NCBI RefSeq assembly: GCF_026183695.1 | Contig: NZ_JAPFRD010000011.1 | Span: 594,796 to 658,795, forward strand | Length of the DNA: 64,000 nucleotides | Origin: Alteromonas aquimaris | GTDB taxonomy: Bacteria; Pseudomonadota; Gammaproteobacteria; Enterobacterales; Alteromonadaceae | Reading direction: 5' to 3' | Shown: in pieces, positions 8,464 to 18,100 of the stretch | Position numbering within the stretch: the stretch's first letter is position 1 | Layout of the letters: each line of letters begins with the position of its first letter | Made by a program: the position numbers and the translations under genes | Notes under the pieces: generated by a model | What the model was told of the DNA's origin: nothing | The model's input: the letters and a program-made list of their open reading frames with translations, nothing else | Databases searched by the model: none

Positions 8464-11400
8464 ATGAATATTAAATACCCTGCATTGCTATTAGCAATTA
8501 CAAGCACATCCACGTTTGCCACGAACATTTTTATCAATGAATTTCATTATGACAATAATGGCACCGATACCGGTGAATTCATTGAAGTCGTTGCACCGGA
8601 GAATACCGATCTAAGTGATTACTCATTAGTTCTTTATAATGGTTCTAATGGATTAAGTTATAACACTACCGCGCTCGGTGCGGTGGCCAGCCTGGGCAAT
8701 GGCTATGGAGCCTATTCCGTCAGTTACCCTTCAAACGGTATTCAGAATGGTTCGCCAGATGGAATCGCTCTGATCGATGGTGGGGGTGCGGTGGTTCAGT
8801 TCATTAGTTATGAAGGAACATTTACTGCAAACGATGGTCCAGCTGCTGGTTGGGTAAGTGAAAACATTGGGGTCGCGCAAGAGTCATCAGCGGCAGTGGG
8901 AAGTTCGCTGCAATTAGGTGGTGAAGGCCAGTTTTACTCGGATTTTGTCTGGCAAGTCACAGACAGTAACACGCAAGACGCGACCAATACTAACCAAACA
9001 TTTGTGACTGACGCTGCTCCGTTTATTAATGAAATTCATTATGACAACGCGGGCGCTGATGAAAATGAATTTGTAGAAATTGCGGCGCGCGCAGGGACGG
9101 ATTTATCCGGTTATAGTCTTGAATTCTATAACGGCAATGGTGGCAGTATTTATGGCACGTTAAATTTATCAGGGGTCGTAGCGGATCAGCAAGGTGGCAT
9201 GGGCACGATCGCTTACGCTTACGCTGGCATTCAAAACGGTAGCCCAGATGGCGTTGCGCTTATCTCTCCTGACGGGGAGGTGCTGCAATTTTTAAGTTAC
9301 GAGGGCCAGTTTACGGCTACCAATGGAAGCGCAGAAGGTATCCAGAGCACTGACATTCTGGTATCTGAGGAATACAATTCACCTGTCGGCTATTCACTTC
9401 AGCTAGGTGGCCAAGGCGCCAATTATGCAGAGTTTGCCTGGCAAACCAGCAATGAAGCCACGGCGGATGCAGTTAACCTAAACCAGGTTTTTGGTAATGG
9501 TAATGATGGCGGAGACGGTGGCGATGGTGGCGACGGCACAGGCCACAGTGCGCTGTTTATCAACGAATTCCATTATGATAACGATGGTTCAGATGTAGAC
9601 GAAATGGTCGAAATCGCGGGTCCGGCTGGCACAGACCTGACGAACGTCTCTGTTGTATTGTATAACGGTAACGGCAACGCACCGTATCAAACGATTAGTT
9701 TATCAGGCACGATTCCTGACCTGCAAAATGGCTTTGGAACTGTAGTTGTGTATCACGCTGGTATCCAAAATGGCGCGCCCGATGGGATTGCGCTGGTAGC
9801 GGGCGATGAGGTTATCGAATTTATTAGCTACGAAGGTACCATGACAGCCGAGTCAGGCCCTGCGGCGGGAATGACCAGCGAGGATGTAATTGTCAGTGAA
9901 ACGGGCAGTACTCCAGTAGGTTTTTCGCTGCAACGCACAGGCGAAGGGAACAAACGTTGTTCGTTTAGCTGGCAGGAACCTGCGCTAGCCACTGCCGGAC
10001 AAATTAATGGCGGTCAGTCGTTTACCCTTTCTGATTCTGCCACGTGCGGTGGAGACGATAGTGGTGGCGACAATTCTGGTGAATTGGGGCAGTGCGGCGC
10101 GCCAGCCACGCTAATAAGTGCCATACAAGGTAGTGGTTTGGTTACACCGATGCCTAACGCTGCAATCATCGCTGAAGCAGTTGTTACGGTACGTACGCCG
10201 GGCATGAGCGGCTTTTTTGTGCAGGAAGAAAGTAACCACGAAGATACCAATCCGGCTACTTCGGAAGGGATTTTTGTCTACGCGCCGGCCTTAGTCAATA
10301 GTGTCAGCGAGGGCGAAGTGATTCGCTTAGCCGCTACGGCAAAAGAATTTTATGACAAAACTCAACTCACCGATGTGACTGCACACGTAATGTGTGGAAC
10401 CGCTTCAGTGACGCCCGCTGTGGTAAGCCTGCCAATGGAGTCCGCATCCAGTTTCGAAGCGTACGAAGGTATGTTAGTGACGTCGGACCAGGAATGGGTC
10501 ATCTCCAGTAATTATAATTACAACCGTTTTGCTGAGTTAGTGGCATCCACAGAACGATTGTACAACCCAACTCAACTTCACCAGCCAGGCTCTGAAGAAG
10601 CCATAGCGCAGGCAAATGCAAATAAATTAAATCAAATCCTGGTGGATGATTTGGCCAATGGCTCTAATGCTGAACATTATTTGCCAGCGGGCGGATTTGG
10701 CCCCCATAACCCGGTCAGGTCTGGTCAGACGATCGTGGGTGTGACTGGTGTGGTGGATCATGACTTTGGCGCTTATCGTATTCGCGTAGCCCAAGCGCCT
10801 GATTTAATTGACACGAATCCTCGCGAAGCCAATCCGGTGGTGGCGGAAGGTAATCTGAAAGTCGCCAGTTTCAATGTATTAAACTTGTTCAATGGAGATG
10901 GCGCCGGCACAGGATTTCCAACGTCGCGGGGCGCTGACTCGCCTAGCGAGTATCAACGCCAGCTAAGCAAAATTGTTAATGCCATTGTACGCATTGACGC
11001 TGACATCGTGGGCTTAATGGAAATTGAGAACGATGGATTTGGACCTGACAGCGCGATAGCGCAGTTAGTGGACGCCCTGAACACCGAATATGGTGAATCC
11101 ACTTATGCCTATATTGACCTGGGCGGCCCAGTAGGCACTGATGAAATTACCGTGGGTATTATCTATAAGCCTGCTACCGTGGTACCGGCAGAAGCAGCTA
11201 AAATACTAACCGAAACCAACAGCCCTGCAGACGAAAACGGTGTTCTATTTGATACCTCACGAAACCGTCCTTCGGTTGCACAGCTGTTTAGTCATCCGCA
11301 AAGTCGTCAACAATTTGTGGTGGATGTGAATCACTTCAAATCGAAAGGCTCCCGTTGCGGCGCAGGTGACGATGACACTTCGACAGGGCAGGGCAACTGC

Positions 11401-11991
11401 AACCTCACTCGTCTGCGGGCAGCGCAGGGCGTAAGCCAGTGGTTAGCTAATGAATATCCCCAGACTCCGGTTATGTTGATGGGCGATTTAAACAGTTATG
11501 CGATGGAAGATCCTATTCGTTCGTTAGCCGATGCCGGTTATGTTGATGCCGCAGGAGTAATGATTGGTGATAAGGCCTATAGCTACACCTTCAGAGGCGA
11601 AGCCGGCACGCTGGATTATCTGATGGTGCAGGGTAGCGCGAATGACTGGTTAGTTGACGCAACCGAGTGGCATATTAACACTGATGAGTCGGTGGCGTTT
11701 GACTACAACGAAGAGTATAAGCCTGCAGACTGGTTGAATACGCTTGTTTACCGTGCATCTGATCATGATCCTGTCATTGCTAGCTTTAGCCTGCCGCGTC
11801 TTTATATGCCGGGTGATATTGACCGCGATGATGATGTAGATGTGGATGATATGGTGCGTTTAATTCTTGCTATCGTATTGCGCCGTGAATTAACCGAAGA
11901 CTATGATGTAAATAAGGATGGTGAGGTTAATTTTAAGGACGTAAAAGCGCTACGTAGTCTTTGTACTCTTAAAGGATGCAGACGAACCTGA
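8464..11991 (+). CDS. Large secreted nuclease: three lamin-tail domains, endonuclease/exonuclease/phosphatase domain, dockerin-like C-terminus
   Basis: A 1,175-residue extracellular nuclease related to ExeM/NucH enzymes, likely degrading environmental DNA for nutrients or biofilm release. Order: signal peptide 1-19; three lamin-tail domains at about 21-178, 185-345 and 364-525, each opening with INE(F/I)HYDN; a Gly/Asp linker near 347-361; an OB-like segment from about 537; an endonuclease/exonuclease/phosphatase domain from about 797. The catalytic domain shows SFNVLNLF, MEIEN (about 850), GDLNSY (about 1007) and SDHDPV (about 1098). The last 60 residues contain two calcium-loop repeats, GDIDRDDDVD and YDVNKDGEV, like a dockerin or EF-hand pair. 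ExeM relatives usually end in a GlyGly-CTERM anchor, which is absent here. It is a single-gene unit with a terminator. Confidence 0.92.
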   Translation: MNIKYPALLLAITSTSTFATNIFINEFHYDNNGTDTGEFIEVVAPENTDLSDYSLVLYNGSNGLSYNTTALGAVASLGNGYGAYSVSYPSNGIQNGSPDGIALIDGGGAVVQFISYEGTFTANDGPAAGWVSENIGVAQESSAAVGSSLQLGGEGQFYSDFVWQVTDSNTQDATNTNQTFVTDAAPFINEIHYDNAGADENEFVEIAARAGTDLSGYSLEFYNGNGGSIYGTLNLSGVVADQQGGMGTIAYAYAGIQNGSPDGVALISPDGEVLQFLSYEGQFTATNGSAEGIQSTDILVSEEYNSPVGYSLQLGGQGANYAEFAWQTSNEATADAVNLNQVFGNGNDGGDGGDGGDGTGHSALFINEFHYDNDGSDVDEMVEIAGPAGTDLTNVSVVLYNGNGNAPYQTISLSGTIPDLQNGFGTVVVYHAGIQNGAPDGIALVAGDEVIEFISYEGTMTAESGPAAGMTSEDVIVSETGSTPVGFSLQRTGEGNKRCSFSWQEPALATAGQINGGQSFTLSDSATCGGDDSGGDNSGELGQCGAPATLISAIQGSGLVTPMPNAAIIAEAVVTVRTPGMSGFFVQEESNHEDTNPATSEGIFVYAPALVNSVSEGEVIRLAATAKEFYDKTQLTDVTAHVMCGTASVTPAVVSLPMESASSFEAYEGMLVTSDQEWVISSNYNYNRFAELVASTERLYNPTQLHQPGSEEAIAQANANKLNQILVDDLANGSNAEHYLPAGGFGPHNPVRSGQTIVGVTGVVDHDFGAYRIRVAQAPDLIDTNPREANPVVAEGNLKVASFNVLNLFNGDGAGTGFPTSRGADSPSEYQRQLSKIVNAIVRIDADIVGLMEIENDGFGPDSAIAQLVDALNTEYGESTYAYIDLGGPVGTDEITVGIIYKPATVVPAEAAKILTETNSPADENGVLFDTSRNRPSVAQLFSHPQSRQQFVVDVNHFKSKGSRCGAGDDDTSTGQGNCNLTRLRAAQGVSQWLANEYPQTPVMLMGDLNSYAMEDPIRSLADAGYVDAAGVMIGDKAYSYTFRGEAGTLDYLMVQGSANDWLVDATEWHINTDESVAFDYNEEYKPADWLNTLVYRASDHDPVIASFSLPRLYMPGDIDRDDDVDVDDMVRLILAIVLRRELTEDYDVNKDGEVNFKDVKALRSLCTLKGCRRT

Positions 11992-12020
11992 TCTATACGC
12001 TCGTCACCTATGTGAAAACC

Positions 12021-12047
12021 AAAGGCCCTGTCTGAACAGGGCCTTTT
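12021..12047. terminator. Bidirectional terminator between nuclease and acyl-CoA dehydrogenase
   Basis: AAGGCCCTGT pairs with ACAGGGCCTT around a CTGA loop, flanked by an A-run and a T-run, so it can act on both converging genes. Confidence 0.9.
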
Positions 12048-12056
12048 CATTATTGC

Positions 12057-13811
12057 TTACTGGTAATCAAACTCTGCGCCTTTTACCGCTAATACCGAGT
12101 CAGCGCCGGCTTTGAACGCTAGGCGGTGAGCATCGCGCCGCCCCAGTATGCGTGCTTCATAGAACGCACACGTTTTACGCTTCGATTCCGCGATCGCTTT
12201 GTTATCCGCGCGTTGAGCACAATCTGCCATGCTATACCACAATACCCCTAACAGTGAATACGCGGAAAAGGCCAGATAATCACACGCAGCGGCGGCCACA
12301 TCTGCGGCGCTCATACCTAAGCATTCCGCCGAGCTGGCACGCCAGTCATCGAGTAAAGCCTGGGCGCGGGATTGATGCTCGGCATCCTCAATTTGGGTGA
12401 CCAGGTCTGTAAAGGCAGCATAGGTTGATTGCAACATTTTTCCGCCGTCGCGGGTAAGCTTACGGCCAATCAAATCAAGCGCCTGAATACCGTTGGTACC
12501 TTCGTAAAGCATGGCAATGCGGACATCACGCATTAATTGTTCCATGCCCCACTCACGGATATAGCCGTGACCGCCAAATACCTGAATTCCCAAACTGGTG
12601 ACTTCCAGCCCCATATCAGTCATAAACGCCTTACAAATAGGAGTCAGGAACTGCAATACGTCTGCGGCTTGTTGGTCAGCAGGGTTGGTACGCTCTTTAT
12701 CCATATATTTGGCATACAACAAGGAGAGTGCACGACAGCCTTCTGTCAGCGATTTCTGGGTTAACAGCATACGTGCCACATCAGGCTGAAATAGTATTGC
12801 ATCGGCTTTTTGACCAGGTTGCTGCACGCCTTGGGGCGCACGCGATTGCAAACGCTCACGAGCGTAAGCCAACGCACCCTGATAAGAGGCTTCGGCCGCG
12901 CCTAGGCCTTGCAGCCCCACCTGGAAGCGGGCATCGTTCATCATGGTAAACATACAAGCTAAGCCCTGATGCGGTTCGCCCACCAAATAGCCTTTTGCGC
13001 CGTCATAATTCATCACGCAAGTCGGGCTGGCTTTGATTCCCATCTTATGTTCAATACTGCCCACGGAAAGAGCGTTCGGGGTAGCAGGATTACCTTCGTC
13101 ATCTAGCAGCAATTTGGGCACTAAGAATAGACTAATCCCTTTTACACCCTTAGGTGCGTCAGGTAACCGCGCTAACACCATATGAATAATGTTGTCGGTC
13201 CAGTCGTGATCGCCCCCAGTAATGAAAATCTTGTTACCCGTGATGGCGTAAGACCCATCTTGCTGAGGCTCGGCTTTCGTATTAAGTAATGCCAGGTCGG
13301 TGCCCGCATGGGGCTCTGTCAGGTTCATGGTACCTGTCCACTCGCCACTGACCAGCTTATGCAAATATTTTTGTTGCAGGTCGTCAGAGGCATGTTTACA
13401 CATGGCAAGCACAGTGCTTTCTGTCAGCATTGTGGTCAACCGCCAGCTTAAATTTGCTGAGTTAAGCATTTCATGAATAGGCACCGCGATGGTGTAGGGC
13501 AGCGCTTGGCCCCCAAACTCGTCAGGGCCTAGCATGGCGTTCCAGCCATTCGCTACATATTCCTGATAGGCTGCGGCGAAACCCTTGGGGGTGGTGACTT
13601 TACCATCCTGCAATTGACAGCCTGCTTCGTCGCCGTCGCGATTAAGGGGGGCGACCACATCAGTGGCAAATTTAGCCCCTTGCGCAATAATTTCGTTTGC
13701 CAGTTCAACATCAAAATCGGTTAACCCGACTTCCTGATAGTGTTTGTCTAATTTAAGCCAGTCACGCAAAAGAAACTGAAAATCAGCAAGAGGGGCATGA
13801 TAAGAAGGCAT
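12057..13811 (-). CDS. Acyl-CoA dehydrogenase (FadE/DmdC-type)
   Basis: FAD-dependent acyl-CoA dehydrogenase of 584 residues, carrying out the first oxidation in beta-oxidation of a fatty or related acyl-CoA. It has an N-terminal helical extension, FAD-binding TMNLTEPHAGTDL (161-173) and FITGG (196-200). The catalytic glutamate is probably E437 in LYEGTNGIQ, as in the long family that includes 3-methylmercaptopropionyl-CoA dehydrogenase (DmdC). A C-terminal domain of about 130 residues is also typical of that group. DMSP-derived substrates are therefore possible in a marine organism, but sequence alone cannot separate them from fatty acyl-CoA. AGGAG precedes the ATG by 6 nt. A PsrA-like palindrome lies between promoter and start. 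Confidence 0.9.
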   Translation of the reverse strand: MPSYHAPLADFQFLLRDWLKLDKHYQEVGLTDFDVELANEIIAQGAKFATDVVAPLNRDGDEAGCQLQDGKVTTPKGFAAAYQEYVANGWNAMLGPDEFGGQALPYTIAVPIHEMLNSANLSWRLTTMLTESTVLAMCKHASDDLQQKYLHKLVSGEWTGTMNLTEPHAGTDLALLNTKAEPQQDGSYAITGNKIFITGGDHDWTDNIIHMVLARLPDAPKGVKGISLFLVPKLLLDDEGNPATPNALSVGSIEHKMGIKASPTCVMNYDGAKGYLVGEPHQGLACMFTMMNDARFQVGLQGLGAAEASYQGALAYARERLQSRAPQGVQQPGQKADAILFQPDVARMLLTQKSLTEGCRALSLLYAKYMDKERTNPADQQAADVLQFLTPICKAFMTDMGLEVTSLGIQVFGGHGYIREWGMEQLMRDVRIAMLYEGTNGIQALDLIGRKLTRDGGKMLQSTYAAFTDLVTQIEDAEHQSRAQALLDDWRASSAECLGMSAADVAAAACDYLAFSAYSLLGVLWYSMADCAQRADNKAIAESKRKTCAFYEARILGRRDAHRLAFKAGADSVLAVKGAEFDYQ

Positions 13812-13825
13812 GGAAAACTCCTATT

Positions 13826-13858
13826 TTCAAACGAGCGTTTAAATTTTTTTGTATTATA
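13826..13858 (-). promoter_or_regulatory. Promoter and PsrA-like operator of the acyl-CoA dehydrogenase
   Basis: An 18-bp near-perfect palindrome at 13,826-13,843 (TTCAAACG, AG, CGTTTAAA; 16 of 18 positions symmetric) fits the fatty-acid-responsive PsrA repressor pattern of AAAC facing GTTT. A TATAAT -10 box for the same gene lies at 13,853-13,858 (minus strand). The operator sits at or just after the expected transcription start, where it would block transcription. Confidence 0.6.
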
Positions 13859-13969
13859 GGCATAAATTGTTATTCAGGAGTATAGGAGAGCTAAAAAATT
13901 GTGGGGTGTGAAGAAGATGAATTTTCTCTGTACAAGATAAAACGGATAAATATAGCGTCGAATGTAAAC

Positions 13970-13983
13970 TGTAAGCGCTTTAA
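13970..13983. promoter_or_regulatory. LacI-type operator upstream of the RND efflux operon
   Basis: TGTAAGCGCTTTAA contains the AAGCGCTT core typical of LacI-family sites. Its first 12 bases are identical to the complement of the site before the GH16 gene at 34,856. A possible TAAAAT -10 follows about 7 bp downstream. Confidence 0.45.
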
Positions 13984-14013
13984 GTAACGTAAAATACAAA
14001 ACCTTATTAGGTA

Positions 14014-14050
14014 ATTTACTTTTTACTTTTTACTTTTTACTTTTTACTTT
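14014..14050. repeat. Tandem heptamer repeat (TTTTACT), 4 perfect units plus partials
   Basis: Four perfect TTTTACT units (14,021-14,048) with imperfect copies at the edges follow a GTAAT flank. The tract ends 39 bp before the RND adaptor ATG, in its leader or promoter. It matches the tract at 1,344-1,380. Confidence 0.9.
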
Positions 14051-14089
14051 CACATATCACTAACCTCCAGCTTAACTTAGGAACTCGTC

Positions 14090-15148
14090 ATGTCCCGATT
14101 TGTGCTTTCGCCGCTCGTCATTGTTGTTGTGCTACTAGCGGGGTTATTGGCATATTTATATTACCCATCACAATCGGAAGAACGTAAAGCAACCCCTTCT
14201 GCGACCCCGGTAAAAGTGGCGGTTGTTCAGGAACAGCCATTCCCAATTACAGTTGAAGCATTAGGTACTGCTAAGGCGAGCGAATCTATCACCATCACCT
14301 CTCAACAAACAGCAGTGGTTAGCAGCATTAATTTTGATGATGGCGACAGAGCCGAAGAGGGACAAGTGCTCGTGCAATTGAATAATAGAGAAGAGCTGGC
14401 ACGGATCACCGAACTAGAAGGCAATATTGCCGAAGCAGAGCGCCAATTTTCTCGCGTCAAAAATCTGGCCCAATCCAGCTCGGCCTCTGAACAATTGCTG
14501 GATGAACAGCAAGCTAGAGTACAAGCTTTGCAAGCCCAGTTGGAAGTGGCGAAGGCCCAATTAAATGAATTGTCGATAAAAGCGCCGTTTGCCGGATGGT
14601 TAGGCTTACGCCAGGTCAGTATCGGCGCCTTAGTGCAACCGGGAGATGTGATTACTACCTTAGATGACACCAGCGTGATTAAAGTGGATTTCAGTGTTGC
14701 GGAAGCACATCTTGCTTCCCTCGCTAAAGGCCAAATGGTGACGGCTCTGTCTTCAGCTTATCCTGGAGAAACATTTAAGGGGGAAATTGACACTGTCGCT
14801 ACGCGGGTTGATCCCATCTCACGCTCCGTTCAGGTGCGTGCATTGATAAATAATGCTGACAGAAAATTACGCCCGGGTATGTTACTCCAGATTACTTTAC
14901 AAAAGCGCGTACTCAACACCTTAATTTTACCTGAAAAAGCACTGGTGCCGGTTGAAGAAAGGCAATACGTGTTTGTCGTTGAAGGGAATAGTGTGCGCCA
15001 GCAAGAAGTAAAAATCGGCGTAAGAAAGCCTGGTAAAGTGCAAGTGCTGGAAGGTCTTTCGGCTGGTGATAAGGTTGTGACCGAAGGCACACTTCGCGTG
15101 CGGGATAAGTCGGTGGTGAGAATACTGAACGAAACGGCAGGAGAATAA
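14090..15148 (+). CDS. RND efflux periplasmic adaptor (membrane fusion protein)
   Basis: Periplasmic adaptor of a tripartite RND efflux pump, 352 residues. An N-terminal helix at about 5-24 anchors or exports it. A barrel-sandwich (lipoyl-like) half follows at about 60-95 (SQQTAVVSSINFDDGDRAEEGQVLVQL), a coiled-coil hairpin at about 100-165, and the second lipoyl half SIKAPFAGWLGLRQVSIGAL near 165-185. Beta-barrel and membrane-proximal domains complete it. The helical hairpin is short, as in MexH- or VexC-type adaptors. The transporter gene starts 2 nt after its stop. No outer-membrane channel gene is present, so the pump presumably uses a TolC encoded elsewhere. Confidence 0.93.
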   Translation: MSRFVLSPLVIVVVLLAGLLAYLYYPSQSEERKATPSATPVKVAVVQEQPFPITVEALGTAKASESITITSQQTAVVSSINFDDGDRAEEGQVLVQLNNREELARITELEGNIAEAERQFSRVKNLAQSSSASEQLLDEQQARVQALQAQLEVAKAQLNELSIKAPFAGWLGLRQVSIGALVQPGDVITTLDDTSVIKVDFSVAEAHLASLAKGQMVTALSSAYPGETFKGEIDTVATRVDPISRSVQVRALINNADRKLRPGMLLQITLQKRVLNTLILPEKALVPVEERQYVFVVEGNSVRQQEVKIGVRKPGKVQVLEGLSAGDKVVTEGTLRVRDKSVVRILNETAGE

Positions 15149-15150
15149 CC

Positions 15151-18100
15151 ATGTTACTCTCTGATATTTCAGTTAAACGCCCCGTCTTTGCGTCGGTCAT
15201 AAATTTATTGCTGATCATTTTCGGGATAGTGGCTTTCACCTCACTCTCATTGCGCGAATATCCTGACATTGATCCACCTATTGTGTCGATCAGCACTAAT
15301 TACGCCGGGGCCTCCGCCAATATTGTAGAAACGCGCATAACCCAATTGTTAGAAGACAGAATCAGCGGCATAGAAGGGATTAAAAACGTCACCTCTACCA
15401 GTAGGAATGGACGTTCTGATATTACCATCGAATTTAAGCTTTCCCGCGATATTGACGCGGCTGCGAATGACGTTCGCGAGCGGGTGAGCAGGGCGCTGAA
15501 CAATCTACCGGATCAGGCCGATCCCCCCGAAGTCGCCAAGGCCAGTTCCGATGAAAATGTCATCGTCTGGTACAACTTGCGCAGTGACAATTTGGATGTC
15601 ATGGAACTGACTGATTATGCTGAACGCTTTCTGGTAGACCGTTTGTCGGTAGTAGATGGCGTGGCCCGGGTTCGTATTGGTGGTGGGCGTACCTACGCCA
15701 TGAAGGTGATGTTAGATCGTAACGCGATGGCGGCCCGTGGGGTTACCGTCACCGATATTGAACAAGTGATCAGGTCAGAAAATATTGAGCTGCCTGCGGG
15801 CCAGATTGAGTCTGTGGATCGTAATCTTGAGGTACGTGTAGCCCGCACGTATCTGACTCCCGATGATTTTTCCAAGATCACGGTGGCGGTGGGCAACGAT
15901 GGCTACTTAGTCAGGTTGGGAGAGGTTGCCGATGTACAGCTGGCTTCTGAAGACGATGAAACTGAATTCAGAGGTGATGGTGCCAATATGATTGGCCTGG
16001 GGATCGTTAAGCAATCGAAAGGCAATACGCTGGAAGTAGCGAAAGCCGCGCAAAAACAAATGAAGTTAATTGAGGCGACGCTTCCAGACAACATATTTAT
16101 TGTTCCCAGTTACGACTCGTCGGTATTTATCGAAGAATCCATCAACGAGGTATACAACACACTCGCCATCGCCATTACCATGGTGGTGATTGTGATTTAC
16201 TTGTTTCTAGGAAATGTCAGAGCCACCCTCATCCCCGCTCTCACTGTGCCCATTTCGCTTATTTCAGCTTTTATTGTGATGTATGTATTAGGGTTTTCTA
16301 TCAATTTGCTAACACTGCTGGCGATGGTACTGGCGATAGGCTTGGTTGTGGATGACGCGATTGTGGTGCTGGAGAATATTTACCGCAGAATTGAAATGGG
16401 TGAGCCGCCCATTCTTGCCGCTTATCGGGGCGCGAAGGAAGTGGGCTTTGCAGTTATTGCCACTACCCTGGTGTTGGTCTCGGTATTCGTTCCATTGGTT
16501 TTTCTGGAGGGGAATATCGGGCGGCTGTTTACTGAGTTCGCGTTAGCCATTGCTGGGGCTGTGGTTTTTTCCAGCTTTACGGCCCTTACGCTGGCGCCAA
16601 TGCTGGCATCGAAAATACTCACAAAACGCACCAGAAATGGTGGCTTTGGCGCCTGGGTAGATAAACGGTTTGCAGGGATAGAGCGCAGCTATTTCAATAG
16701 TTTAAATAAAACACTGCATCAGCCCATTATCATGGCGCTATTACTCATAGGATCGGTGCTGGCTATTATTAAGCTGTCCGAACGTGTACCTGAGGAGTTT
16801 GTACCGCAGGAAGACAGAGGTAATTTCTTTATTTTGATGCAGTCACAGGAAGGGGCGAGTTTCGAAAGTAATGCAGAAAACTTACGTCAGCTGGAAGCTA
16901 TTTTAATGCCTTACAGAGATGAGGGTAAAATAAGCCGTCTGTTGGTGCGAACCCCAGGTTTTGGAGGGAGCGCGGGAATTGCGATAGTAGGTGCGGCGCC
17001 CTGGGATGAAAGAGATTACAGTACGTTTGAGCTGATGGAAGAAATCAGCGAAAAACTCAATGAACTGCCAGATGTACGCGCCTTCGCCATTATGCGTAGT
17101 GCCCTGGGCGGCGGTGGTTTTGGCCGACCAGTGCAATTCGTGTTACAGGGCGACACCTATGAAAATCTGGTCAGCTGGCGGGATACGGTTATGGAAAAAG
17201 CCAGTGAAAATCCCAACCTGGTGCGGATGGATTCTGATTATAAGGAAACTTCTCCTCAACTACTGGTAAAAATTAATCGCGATCGCGCTGCTGACTTAGG
17301 TGTGTCCGTCAGCGATATTGGCCGCACCCTGGAAGTCATGCTGGGACAACGCCGCGTTTCAACTTACCTGGATCGCGGTGAAGAATATTATGTGATCATG
17401 GAAGGTATTGAAGAGGATTATCGCAGCCCACAAAGTATTGATAACCTCTATGTACGTTCGCAACGCACAGGCGAATTAATCGCTATGGACAATCTGGTTT
17501 CGTTTTCTGAACAAGCCACCTCTGCGCAGTTGAATCGATATAATCGCATGCGTGCGATTACGATTGATGCCAATTTAGCCCCTGGCTATACAGTAGGAGA
17601 GGCCTTGGCCTATTTGGAAAATATCGTAAAAACTGAGTTACCCGATGCGGTTTCAATTGATTATAAAGGTGAATCGCAATTGTATCAGGAAGCGGGTAAC
17701 TCATTTATTTTTGTGTTTGTGCTGGCATTGGCCGTTACTTTTCTAATCCTTGCCGCTCAGTTTGAAAGTTGGGTCCATCCCCTGGTGATTATGTTAACGG
17801 TGCCGCTGGCCTTATTAGGTGCCTTCATTGGTTTGGATTTAGCAGGAATGAGCATCAATATTTACAGCCAAATTGGATTGGTGATGTTAATTGGACTTGC
17901 GGCGAAAAACGGTATTCTAATTGTGGAATTTGCCAACCAGCTGCGTGACGCAGGCTTTGAATTTGAAGAAGCACTCAAGCGCGCTGCGACGCAGCGTTTA
18001 CGTCCCATCGTAATGACCGGGTTTACTACAGTTTTCAGTGCATTACCTTTAGTGTTAGCGTCTGGCCCGGGCTCAGAAAGCCGCATGGTTATTGGGGTGG

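Noticed and set aside
14014..14050. CRISPR-like array from the regular repeats
   Set aside because: The unit is 7 bp with no spacers. It is a simple tandem repeat, and no cas genes are present.
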